A stretch of DNA of 13,003 bases, from contig JANXQG010000079.1 in assembly GCA_025356915.1 (NCBI GenBank), positions 1 to 13,003 of the forward strand. The letters run 5' to 3'. The notes beneath the pieces are model-generated. The model searched no databases. It was given only the letters and a program-made list of their open reading frames with translations, and was not told where the DNA came from. The DNA comes from Planctomycetota bacterium. Lineage in GTDB: Bacteria; Planctomycetota; Planctomycetia; Pirellulales; Thermoguttaceae. This document shows, piece after piece, positions 6,697 to 13,003 of the stretch; position 1 is the stretch's first letter, and each line of letters begins with the position of its first letter. The position numbers and the translations under genes were made by a program.

Positions 6697-7875
6697 CTAC
6701 TCCCCTAATTCCCTACAGACACGCAGAATCCGGACGATGGCTTCGTCAATCTGAGCATCCCTGGTCGTCGCCCCGAGACTGAAACGAAGACTGCTGGCTA
6801 CGATGTCGTTCGAGAGGCCCATCGCCCGAAGGGTGGGAGAAAGCTCCGTCGAACCGCTCGCACAAGCTGAGCCTACGGAACAAGCAACCCCGGCTATGTC
6901 GAGGGCCAGCAGCAGGATCTGACCTTCCAGCCCGGGGAACGCGATGTTGCTGGTTTGCGGCAGACGAGCGACCGCTTCGCCATGAACGATCAAGCCCGGC
7001 CGCCCGGCCTTCAATCCCGATTCAAAACGGTCGCGGAGTGCAGTTAGCTTGCGGAAGTGCTCTTCTTGTTCCGATTGCCACAATTCCAGTGCGGTTTGCA
7101 TGCCGACGGCCAGGGCGACCGACTCCGTGCCAGGGCGCAAGCCTTCTTGCTGATGGCCGCCAAAAAACATAGGTGCCAAGGTTATATCGCGCCGGACAAT
7201 CAGTGCGCCAATACCCAGCGGTCCCTGGAACTTATGTGCGGCGATGCTTAATGAGGTCGCGCCCAACTCGCGGAAGTTGATTGGCAGCTTGCCTGCCGCT
7301 GCGACCGCATCCGTATGCAAAGGCACTCCGGCCGAACGGCATAAGGCCGCCAATTTCTCGATCGGCTGCAACACGCCCGTTTCGTGGTTAGCCAGCATCA
7401 CGCTGACGAGACGAGTCCCTGTTCCAGTCCCTATGGCGGGGGTGAGAGACAGTAGGGACTCGAGAGCATCCGCCTGAACCACGCACTGGTCATCCACCCT
7501 CAACGTATCGAGTCGCCAGCCGAGTTCCATGAGATATTCGGCCGCTTCCAGCACCGAGGCATGTTCGATTGACGAGACGATGACTTGCCCGGAGCGTACG
7601 CGTCCCGCCTGCGCAATCCCAAAAATAGCGAGATTATTCGCCTCGGTCCCTCCGCTGGTGAAGATCAGCCGATCGGGCTTGAGGCAGTTCAGGTCTGCCC
7701 CGAGGATTTCGGCCACCCGTTGCCGGGCGTCTTCCAGGATGCGGCGCACACGCTGGCCCGGTTGATGCTGGCTTGCCGGGTTGGCATATCCGGCCTCGTA
7801 GCAGCGGGCCATGGCCTCGACGACCTCGGGCCGTGTGGGAGTCGTCGAGTTGTGATCGAGATAAATGTGGTTCAT
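6697..7875 (-). CDS. Cysteine desulfurase, NifS/IscS class
   Basis: PLP enzyme that takes sulfur from L-cysteine as an enzyme-bound persulfide for Fe-S cluster assembly or tRNA thiolation. From ATG 7873-7875 it has 392 residues and starts with MNHIYLDHNSTTPTRPEV, the normal family N-terminus. Longer upstream starts only add an unrelated stretch. Visible features are FTSGGTEANN at 72-81, His105 in SSIEHAS (stacks on PLP), HTDAVAAAGKLP at 187-198, the PLP lysine Lys215 in AAHKFQGPLG, and the catalytic Cys338 in SVGSACASGSTELSPTLRAMG, which is the long-loop class I arrangement. No iscU, sufBCD or regulator gene is adjacent. No clear Shine-Dalgarno precedes the ATG. All key residues are present. 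Confidence 0.95.
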   Translation of the reverse strand: MNHIYLDHNSTTPTRPEVVEAMARCYEAGYANPASQHQPGQRVRRILEDARQRVAEILGADLNCLKPDRLIFTSGGTEANNLAIFGIAQAGRVRSGQVIVSSIEHASVLEAAEYLMELGWRLDTLRVDDQCVVQADALESLLSLTPAIGTGTGTRLVSVMLANHETGVLQPIEKLAALCRSAGVPLHTDAVAAAGKLPINFRELGATSLSIAAHKFQGPLGIGALIVRRDITLAPMFFGGHQQEGLRPGTESVALAVGMQTALELWQSEQEEHFRKLTALRDRFESGLKAGRPGLIVHGEAVARLPQTSNIAFPGLEGQILLLALDIAGVACSVGSACASGSTELSPTLRAMGLSNDIVASSLRFSLGATTRDAQIDEAIVRILRVCRELGE

Positions 7876-7992
7876 CAAGCAATTATGGGATGAATTGTCG
7901 GCGGAAGCAACGAGCACCCGGAGAACCACAAAGTCCGGGGTCCGGTCCATTTTTCGGCGAGAACGCATGAAATTCACCCGAAATCCTTGCAC

Positions 7993-8107
7993 TAAGGACC
8001 GGCGCATCAATAAGTGTCGGGTTTTCGGAACGTACTCATCTCGCTCCGCGAGATGGAATGCATCTCGCGGAGCGAGATGAGTACAGTTATTGATTCGCCG
8101 GTCCTAA
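7993..8107. repeat. Nested palindromic element, MITE-like
   Basis: The outer arms 7993-8013 and 8087-8107 are inverted copies of one another (19 of 21 positions, core AGGACCGGCG). Inside them, 8032-8055 and 8061-8084 form a perfect 24-bp inverted repeat around a 5-nt loop (8056-8060). Each inner arm also contains the small palindrome CTCGCTCCGCGAG. It lies between the desulfurase gene and the convergently oriented end of the beta-helix gene, with no coding capacity. The arrangement of terminal inverted repeats plus a strong central hairpin fits a non-autonomous mobile element or REP-like repeat. No second copy occurs in the window. Confidence 0.8.
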
Positions 8108-8141
8108 GGGACGCGAACTCATTTTGGCTGTTTGGTTAATT

Positions 8142-10334
8142 TCATCGGTTTCGGCCCGCTTTTGGCGGGACTTCGCTACGCTCGGCCGACCCTACGGCTG
8201 GGTCGGCGGATCTCGGTCCCACCTTCGAGAAATCGAACGGTTTGAACCCGGCCAGCGTCGCGTCTGAGTCGGGCGTGACGGCAAAGTCGCCTTGGATCGG
8301 GTTGGCCAAATATGGGTTGGCCATCTTCGAGTTTAAGTCCATTCCGGCTTTCTGCCACTCTTGCCAGGTGCGGTTGGCGAAACGAATCTCACCCTCGCCT
8401 ACGCGCCAGTAGGTATTGTGGTCGAAGACTGCGTTGAGCTTGCTCCAATTGCCATCGAGCAGAGTACCCTGGTTCCAGAGCACGATATTGTTCCGGAAGG
8501 TAAAGCTGCAATGATTCTCGATGCGCGTACGCTGGATCTGGACATCGCGCCCATAGGCAATGATGTTGTTGCGGAAGGTGTTTTCCTTGCCGTAATGCTG
8601 GTGAAAACCGCCGTGCGTGGTGCGGTAGACGAGATTGTTCTCAGCCAGGATATGGGTCGTTCCCTCGTCAAAGTAGATTCCCCATCCGCCATACTTCAGG
8701 CCGGCGACATCGTGAAAACGGTTGAAGCGAATAACCGAGCCTTCTTGATTTCCCAAGGTATAGACACAAGCCATGTCGCTGAGGATCGGCAACCTTCCGT
8801 CGGATTTCATGCCGATGTGGTGGATGTGATTGTACTCGACGATATTTCGCTGGGCGGCCGACTTCGCATAACCCCAGGTCCAACCGATGGAGATTCCCGT
8901 GTACCAGAAGCCGTGGATGTCGTTGTGGGCAATCGTGTTGTCGTGCGATTGGCCGATCCAGACGGCCACGCAACTCGGGAACAGATTTCCGCCATCGGTG
9001 ATTTTGCAGTCGGAAATCTCGTTACCGAAAGTCTGTTCGTTCTCAGGATCGCGAATGGCAACCTCGCCAATCTTGACGCCGCCGGCACCCAGGTCGGTGA
9101 GTGTGCAGTGGGAGATGCGGTTTTTCTGGCAGCCTTGAGACAACTCAATGCCGTAGTTGCCGATGTGCGACACTTCACACGCCTCCAGCATGCAGGATCG
9201 CACGCCCGTTCCCCATAGCGCGCCGGGTACGCCGATTGCCGCCTGGCCAAACCCGCTCCGCGTCGGGTCAGGTTTGAATCGCCATAGATCAGCGGCAAGC
9301 TTTGCGGACGCCTGCTGCCCGATCATCGCGTGGTCGAAGTACCACTCGGTATGGGAAAACGTGATGCTGCGGAAGGTCACGTACTCAACGAACTTCCCGG
9401 CGGCTGGGTCGCCCTCCAGTCGCAGCACTTGCGCCAGCCGCGGCGCGATGACTTGGGCCTGATTCGGGTCTAATCCCGCCGGCGCGATCAGGTAGACGAC
9501 CTTTTCGCGAGGATCGACATAGAACTCGCCAGGCTGCGTCAGGTGCTCCCGCACATTCTCGATCCAGTAACGATCGCCCGCGTCGAGCAGAAAGACGCTC
9601 CGTTTGCCGAAGTGGACAACATGTGACTTCTCGTCAATTGAGGCGATCGGCAAATGCGACTCGGCCCAGCGGTTGGCAACGATTGCTTCGCCGTCGCTGG
9701 CGGTCGACCATGCCTTGATATCGTCGTTGGAATAGCGAAATTGGTTTGAGCCGTGGAACCAACTATCCTGTTTCTCTTTGTCGCTCAGGCCCGCCACCTC
9801 CAGCGTACCCTGCTTCGGCCAGCGGGCGCGGGTGAGTCGCTTGCCATCGAGCCACAGTTCACGGAAGAGCACCGAACCATTGCTTTCCGGAATCTTGGCC
9901 ACCCATGCCTCGTGGCCGTTGACGGTCGTCTTGGCCCAACCGCTGATTCGCTCCCCACCGCTGAGCGTTGGATGTTCGTTTTTGTAGGCGGACCAGGTCA
10001 ACGGAGCATCCTGCGTACCCGAATCCTCCGAACTTAGGCCCAGCGGTTGACTGAGGAAGTAAATACCGCCACGGAGGTATACATGAATTGGCCCGGGCTT
10101 TTCACCCGGCCGCGATTTTAACGCGCGGATCAGATCGCGGGCTTTTTGCGGTGTGGCTACTGGGCCATCACTCTTGGGTGCATTGGGTTCGGCCAAGGTG
10201 CCTGACCAGGCGTCATTGCCGCTGGGCGAGACATAAATCGAAAGCTCGCTCGCACTGGCCGATCCGGTGGCCAGAACAACGAACACAAAGGCCAATAAAA
10301 AATGCGCCAGACTGAGTTTTGTAAAGATTATCAA
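8142..10334 (-). CDS. Secreted right-handed parallel beta-helix protein, possible glycoside hydrolase
   Basis: The 730-residue protein begins with a signal peptide (AHFLLAFVFVVLATGSASA, cut before about residue 29), followed by IYVSPSGNDAWSGTLAEPN, typical of secreted pectate-lyase-like proteins. Residues 85-190 (VYLRGGIYFLSQPLGLSSED, LSGGERISGW, LWLDGKRLTRARWP) resemble the N-terminal part of GH141-type and related beta-helix enzymes. Residues from about 330 to 620 show repeated short strands with N-N-I, H-N-D-I-H and E-N-N-L patterns, the coils of a beta-helix. Likely role: extracellular or periplasmic polysaccharide degradation; the substrate is unknown. The start is unsure: TTG 10332-10334 is only one base from an AAAGGAG site, and ATA or ATC just downstream are better spaced but rare. 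The C-terminal tail after about residue 706 looks repeat-derived. The gene stands alone. Confidence 0.88.
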   Translation of the reverse strand: MIIFTKLSLAHFLLAFVFVVLATGSASASELSIYVSPSGNDAWSGTLAEPNAPKSDGPVATPQKARDLIRALKSRPGEKPGPIHVYLRGGIYFLSQPLGLSSEDSGTQDAPLTWSAYKNEHPTLSGGERISGWAKTTVNGHEAWVAKIPESNGSVLFRELWLDGKRLTRARWPKQGTLEVAGLSDKEKQDSWFHGSNQFRYSNDDIKAWSTASDGEAIVANRWAESHLPIASIDEKSHVVHFGKRSVFLLDAGDRYWIENVREHLTQPGEFYVDPREKVVYLIAPAGLDPNQAQVIAPRLAQVLRLEGDPAAGKFVEYVTFRSITFSHTEWYFDHAMIGQQASAKLAADLWRFKPDPTRSGFGQAAIGVPGALWGTGVRSCMLEACEVSHIGNYGIELSQGCQKNRISHCTLTDLGAGGVKIGEVAIRDPENEQTFGNEISDCKITDGGNLFPSCVAVWIGQSHDNTIAHNDIHGFWYTGISIGWTWGYAKSAAQRNIVEYNHIHHIGMKSDGRLPILSDMACVYTLGNQEGSVIRFNRFHDVAGLKYGGWGIYFDEGTTHILAENNLVYRTTHGGFHQHYGKENTFRNNIIAYGRDVQIQRTRIENHCSFTFRNNIVLWNQGTLLDGNWSKLNAVFDHNTYWRVGEGEIRFANRTWQEWQKAGMDLNSKMANPYLANPIQGDFAVTPDSDATLAGFKPFDFSKVGPRSADPAVGSAERSEVPPKAGRNR
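8155..8206. repeat. Two adjacent short hairpins inside the 3' end of the beta-helix gene
   Basis: CCCGC/GCGGG (8155-8169, 5-nt loop) and CCGACCC/GGGTCGG (8186-8206, 7-nt loop) sit side by side. They encode the protein's last residues in the minus frame. The resulting peptide tail (SADPAVGSAERSEVPPKAG) does not look like a continuation of the beta-helix fold and resembles a translated intergenic repeat, so the repeat probably supplied the present stop codon. Confidence 0.5.
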
Positions 10335-10335
10335 G

Positions 10336-10342
10336 CTCCTTT
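10336..10342 (-). promoter_or_regulatory. Ribosome binding site with poor spacing before the beta-helix gene
   Basis: AAAGGAG on the minus strand is a strong Shine-Dalgarno, but only one base separates it from the TTG that best fits the signal peptide. ATC at 10326-10328 is seven bases away. Either a rare start codon is used or a base differs from the true sequence here. Confidence 0.6.
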
Positions 10343-10443
10343 AGATGTTTTCGATCATCAGGCTGATCGGGTTCGTTCAACCAAACCGCAGTTATACGCC
10401 TCCAACGCATCCTGAAAATCATGCACAATTGATGAATTTTCAC

Positions 10444-10572
10444 TATACTCAGCGCGGGCGCGAATAATACTAACCCGAAGCGCAAGCGAGGCGAGTAAAC
10501 CGTTACCTCGCTTGCGCTTCGGGTTAGTATGCTGTGGGTGCAAAACCGCAGATTTTGCCCGTGCCGAGTATA
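10444..10572. mobile_element. MITE-like element, copy 1 (129 bp)
   Basis: The ends TATACTCAGCGCGGGC and GCCCGTGCCGAGTATA form imperfect 16-bp terminal inverted repeats. Inside, 10467-10491 and 10506-10530 make a perfect 25-bp stem around a 14-nt loop. A copy of the same length and orientation, differing at nine positions, lies at 11778-11906. TA on both sides would suit TA-targeting IS630/mariner-type mobilisation (inference). The core CCCGAAGCGCAAGCGAGG is similar to repeats I remember as abundant in planctomycete genomes. There is no transposase in the window, so any movement would depend on one elsewhere. Confidence 0.88.
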
Positions 10573-10727
10573 TCTTGCCACACACGGGGCCTCGTTGCAA
10601 GCCAGGAAAGAGAGTATTGTCGAAATTTTCTGCGAACCTCTGCGTTTTTGAAATTGTTACCCTCCTTCTCCTCAGTTCGGAACTGACCTTGCTCTCCACC
10701 GGAACTTCGTGGTATTGTCCGCAGACT

Positions 10728-11264
10728 ATGTTATTCTCAGGCAATCGATTCTCGCAAGCCGTTTTCCTACTCGCAGCCTGTCTGCTTTGGGTAGCCGAAT
10801 CTGGTTGCAGCACAAAGCCTCTTTGGTTCCGCAGTGAAGGGAAACCGTTGCTCGAAATGGTCAAGGTCTCGGAACTCCAGCCGGGTTGTTACTGCGAAAT
10901 CGAGATGGTCGTTCCGCCCACGGCACCCGAAGGTTCATTTCACTGTTACAAAGGAACCGTTCGAGAGATCAACCACGACGAGGTTGTTCTGACCGACTTG
11001 CTGGAGGAAATCTGTCTGGAGTATAGCACGACTGCGCACCGCCGACTACCCACGCAGCAAAAGCGAGAGATCGTCCGCGTGCCTCTGACGGGAGTCGATA
11101 AGATTTGGGCCTTGCCGCCGGCCAAGAACGATGCAACCGCGAGCCAATCCACGAAGCCACCCACTCTCAAGTTGCCTTCCAGCAACGCGCAACCGGTGCT
11201 GCCTCCGCCGGAAACTCCAGCGCACTTCGATTCGCCGCCGGCTGCCGGCAATACCACGCGATAA
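10728..11264 (+). CDS. Hypothetical protein with signal sequence, possible lipoprotein
   Basis: I do not recognise this family. From ATG 10728 it has 178 residues. Residues 9-22 (SQAVFLLAACLLWV) form a hydrophobic signal segment ending in AESGC. Cys27 could be lipidated, but Glu at -3 is not a standard lipobox. Residues 40-130 form a compact soluble part with EMVKVSELQPGCYCEIEM and YKGTVREINHDEVVLTD, which suggests a small beta-barrel. From about 131 the protein is Pro/Ser/Thr-rich and probably disordered. A longer open frame from TTG 10512 is rejected because it starts inside the MITE. No Shine-Dalgarno is visible. The next gene, DUF2721, starts 10 bp after the stop, so the two are probably co-transcribed. 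Confidence 0.75.
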   Translation: MLFSGNRFSQAVFLLAACLLWVAESGCSTKPLWFRSEGKPLLEMVKVSELQPGCYCEIEMVVPPTAPEGSFHCYKGTVREINHDEVVLTDLLEEICLEYSTTAHRRLPTQQKREIVRVPLTGVDKIWALPPAKNDATASQSTKPPTLKLPSSNAQPVLPPPETPAHFDSPPAAGNTTR

Positions 11265-11274
11265 CCTTCCGCCC

Positions 11275-11769
11275 ATGCCACTGTACCTGGAAACTATTCA
11301 GTCGTTCGTTGCCCCGGTGGTTATGATTTCGGCCAACGGCCTGCTTTGTCTTGCCTTCTACAATCGCATGAGCGCACTGGCCAATCGCAGTCGGACAATG
11401 AATAAGGAGCGTTTTGAGCTAGTGGCTCAATTGTCGGCATTGCAGGCCAAAGGCGCCGAGGGGTTGGTGCCGGAACATCTGGAGTTGCGGATTGCGACGC
11501 TTGACGAAATTGGGCATCAGCTTTTCGATCGCGCACGGTGGATCCGTCGCATACTGATGAGCCTCCTGATTTCCGTGCTTTGCATGCTAGCTTGCTCACT
11601 CTGCCTCGGGCTAGCAACGCTGGTGGAAGCGATTGCCGCAATCGCGCCATGGCTCTTCGTAGCCGGAATCATCTCGATGATGGTTGGCATCCTTGCGGCA
11701 ATCGAGGAGCTTCGCCGATCACTGAAGCCGCTCTTGTTCGAGCACGAACAGATTGACGACCTGCCGTAA
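11275..11769 (+). CDS. DUF2721 family membrane protein
   Basis: The 164-residue protein has three membrane segments: about 10-29 (SFVAPVVMISANGLLCLAFY), 92-116 and 122-144. The conserved loop after the first, RMSALANRSRTM, is the DUF2721 mark. A charged helical region at about 42-92 includes EIGHQLFDRARWIRRIL. The tail, EELRRSLKPLLFEHEQ, is cytoplasmic and charged. The function is unknown; the family is thought to sit in the inner membrane. ATG 11275 is chosen because it begins the recognisable family. A 49-residue upstream extension in the same frame overlaps the preceding gene and is basic and low in similarity to anything expected. It follows the possible lipoprotein gene by 10 bp. MITE copy 2 begins 8 bp after its stop. 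Confidence 0.85.
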   Translation: MPLYLETIQSFVAPVVMISANGLLCLAFYNRMSALANRSRTMNKERFELVAQLSALQAKGAEGLVPEHLELRIATLDEIGHQLFDRARWIRRILMSLLISVLCMLACSLCLGLATLVEAIAAIAPWLFVAGIISMMVGILAAIEELRRSLKPLLFEHEQIDDLP

Positions 11770-11777
11770 GCCCTGGT

Positions 11778-11906
11778 TATACCCTGCGCGGGCGCGAATT
11801 ATACTAACCCGAAGCGCAAGCGAGGCGAGTAAACCGTTACCTCGCTTGCGCTTCGGGCTAGTATGCTGTTGATGCAAAACCGCAGAATGTGCCTGTGCCG
11901 AGTATA
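11778..11906. mobile_element. MITE-like element, copy 2 (129 bp)
   Basis: Same length and orientation as the copy at 10444-10572, about 93% identical. Differences are near the left end (TATACCCTG against TATACTCAG), one in each flank of the stem, and five in the right part. The central stem is preserved except for one G-to-C side change (GGGCTAG instead of GGGTTAG). The element overlaps the last 17 or so codons of the ABC ATPase gene on the opposite strand and supplies its stop. Confidence 0.9.
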
Positions 11907-12997
11907 TTCATAAACTGCCCATTAAAGAAGTGCAGATGCTCGGGCAGCACGGCGGCAAAAACTCGTTCTCCGGAGATGGGTTGAATATCGGTCGGAACGC
12001 GTACAATGAAGGCGTGATTCTCGGTCTTCAGTTCAATGTGTGACTCCGCCCCCAGCCGCTCGACGGCCTCAACCGCCCCAGGAATGACGACGGAGTGCTG
12101 AGTATCGATCTCGAATGTCAGCCGTAGATGCTCCGGCCGCACGCCCAACGTGATCGGCTTGCCGGCATAAGGCTCGATCCTCGCGCGGCAGCGATCGGGA
12201 ATCGCTAATTTGACGTCCTCGGAGAGCACAAAAACCAGGCGGCCATCAGTACGCTCGATGTGGCCATCAAAAAAATTCATCCCTGGGCTGCCAAAGAGCG
12301 AAGCGACGAACCGGTTGCCTGGCCGGTCGTAGAGAGTTTGCGGATCGGCCACCTGCTGCAAGCGGCCGTCGCGTAAGATTGCAATCCGCTCGCCAAGTGC
12401 CATGGCCTCACCGGCGTCGTGCGTTACATAGATCATCGGCGAGCCGAGCCGCTGGTGCAGGGCGCGGATCTCGTGGCGCAACTGGCGGCGGAGCGCAGTA
12501 TCGAGGCTCGACAGCGGCTCGTCGAGCAGAAACAACTTGGGGCGGCGGACCATCGCCCGGCCCAAGGCTACTCGCTGCTGCTGGCCGTAGGACAGTTCAC
12601 CCGGCCGGCGATCCAATAGTTCGGAAATGCCCAGCATGGCGGCGGACTCTTCCACGCGCAGACCGATCTCACGATTCGGAGTCCGTCGCAGTTTCAAACC
12701 GAAGCCCAGGTTCCCGCGGACCGAAAGATGCGGATAAAGTGCGCCCTGCTGAAAGACCATGGCCACGTCGCGATCCCGCGGCGGCAGATGCTCAGCCGAG
12801 CGACCGCCAATAACAATCTGGCCGGAGGTGGGCTGCTCCAGCCCGGCGAGCAGTCGGAGCGTCGTCGTTTTGCCGCAGCCGGAGGGCCCCATCAGGGCCA
12901 ACAGTTCGTGCTCCTCGACCTCCAGGCAGAGGTCGTCCACGGCGCGAATCCCGCCGGGAAAGGTCTTGCTGAGATGCGAGATTACAACCGCTGCCAT
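11858..12997 (-). CDS. ABC transporter ATP-binding protein, MalK/UgpC type, with repeat-derived C-terminus
   Basis: ATPase subunit of an ABC importer, probably for sugars, glycerol-phosphate or similar. The 379-residue protein has Walker A GPSGCGKTT (37-45), Q-loop VFQQ (81-84), signature LSYGQQQRVALGRA (135-148), Walker B LFLLDEP (155-161), D-loop SSLD and H-loop VTHD (His193). The C-terminal regulatory barrel, with LGVRPEHL at 284-291, is of the TOBE/MalK type. The signature has Tyr in place of the second Gly of LSGGQ. The last 16-17 residues (ILGTGTFCGFASTAY) and the stop come from MITE copy 2, so the original C-terminus ended near FFNGQF. The start is ATG 12995-12997, with only six bases of upstream sequence visible, so its permease partners, if adjacent, lie beyond the right edge. 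Confidence 0.93.
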   Translation of the reverse strand: MAAVVISHLSKTFPGGIRAVDDLCLEVEEHELLALMGPSGCGKTTTLRLLAGLEQPTSGQIVIGGRSAEHLPPRDRDVAMVFQQGALYPHLSVRGNLGFGLKLRRTPNREIGLRVEESAAMLGISELLDRRPGELSYGQQQRVALGRAMVRRPKLFLLDEPLSSLDTALRRQLRHEIRALHQRLGSPMIYVTHDAGEAMALGERIAILRDGRLQQVADPQTLYDRPGNRFVASLFGSPGMNFFDGHIERTDGRLVFVLSEDVKLAIPDRCRARIEPYAGKPITLGVRPEHLRLTFEIDTQHSVVIPGAVEAVERLGAESHIELKTENHAFIVRVPTDIQPISGERVFAAVLPEHLHFFNGQFMNILGTGTFCGFASTAY

Positions 12998-13003
12998 GGA
13001 TAT

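Larger units (their letters stand above)
10335..10727. other. 393-bp divergent intergenic region containing MITE copy 1
   Basis: It separates the minus-strand beta-helix gene from the plus-strand lipoprotein gene. The centre is occupied by the 129-bp element at 10444-10572. The flanks (10343-10443 and 10573-10727) should hold both promoters, but I see no clear -10/-35 pair. An open frame upstream of 10728 continues through this region and the repeat, and I regard that extension as spurious. Confidence 0.6.

Noticed and set aside
7876..8010. 45-residue N-terminal extension of the cysteine desulfurase
   Set aside because: The family N-terminus begins exactly at MNHIYLDHNSTTP, and the extension runs into the nested palindrome.
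7993..8107. CRISPR repeat
   Set aside because: There is only one palindromic unit and no regularly spaced repeats.
10512..10727. Extended N-terminus of the lipoprotein gene
   Set aside because: It begins within MITE copy 1 and the extension has no family-like features; ATG 10728 directly precedes the signal sequence.
10358..10864. Minus-strand open frame across the MITE, with NPKRKRGN and LALRVS
   Set aside because: This is the translated repeat; I recall such peptides as common spurious predictions in planctomycetes.
11131..11274. Upstream extension of the DUF2721 gene
   Set aside because: It overlaps the end of the preceding gene and gives an Arg/Pro-rich shadow peptide.

Overview
The window looks like a piece of a Planctomycetota genome, probably Pirellulales-like. 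This is inferred from the gene order hpf-ptsN-ptsH-ptsI, a secreted right-handed beta-helix protein, an Rne/Rng nuclease with a charged insert in its S1 domain, and short palindromic dispersed repeats of a kind I recall from that phylum. No rRNA, tRNA or CRISPR array is visible. The proteins are mostly housekeeping or regulatory.

Layout. (1) 1-1208: a 100-bp perfect inverted repeat at the left edge, the 3' end of a probable AAA/ABC-type ATPase gene, a DUF4276 gene broken by one frameshift, and a DedA-family gene that has lost its middle in frame. All three genes are damaged or partial, so this is a decayed or badly assembled stretch. (2) 1195-6370, minus strand: hpf, ptsN (EIIA), ptsH (HPr), ptsI (EI), a frameshifted DUF2344 gene and an RNase E/G gene, in that transcriptional order. 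(3) 6697-7875, minus strand: a class-V cysteine desulfurase (NifS/IscS type). (4) 7993-8107: a nested palindromic element. (5) 8142-10334, minus strand: a large secreted beta-helix protein, possibly a glycoside hydrolase. (6) 10728-11769, plus strand: a putative lipoprotein or secreted protein and a DUF2721 membrane protein. This pair is bracketed by two 129-bp copies of a MITE-like element. (7) 11858-12997, minus strand: a MalK/UgpC-type ABC ATPase whose last residues are encoded by the second MITE copy.

How the genes relate. EI, HPr and EIIA form a complete phosphorelay from PEP, but no sugar-specific EIIB/EIIC is present. With hpf in front, this resembles the regulatory nitrogen-type PTS of the proteobacterial rpoN locus more than a sugar importer. 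HPr has Asp where Gram-positive HPr has the regulatory Ser46. RNase E/G downstream and HPF upstream place RNA turnover, ribosome dormancy and the PTS relay in one transcription direction.

The strongest observations are the MITE pair, with coding capture of the ABC ATPase C-terminus, the internally deleted dedA, two single-base frameshifts that homopolymer loss would explain, and the 100-bp fold-back at the left edge. I did not find a convincing new multi-gene system. The nearest candidate is the damaged ATPase/DUF4276 pair, a probable defence module.
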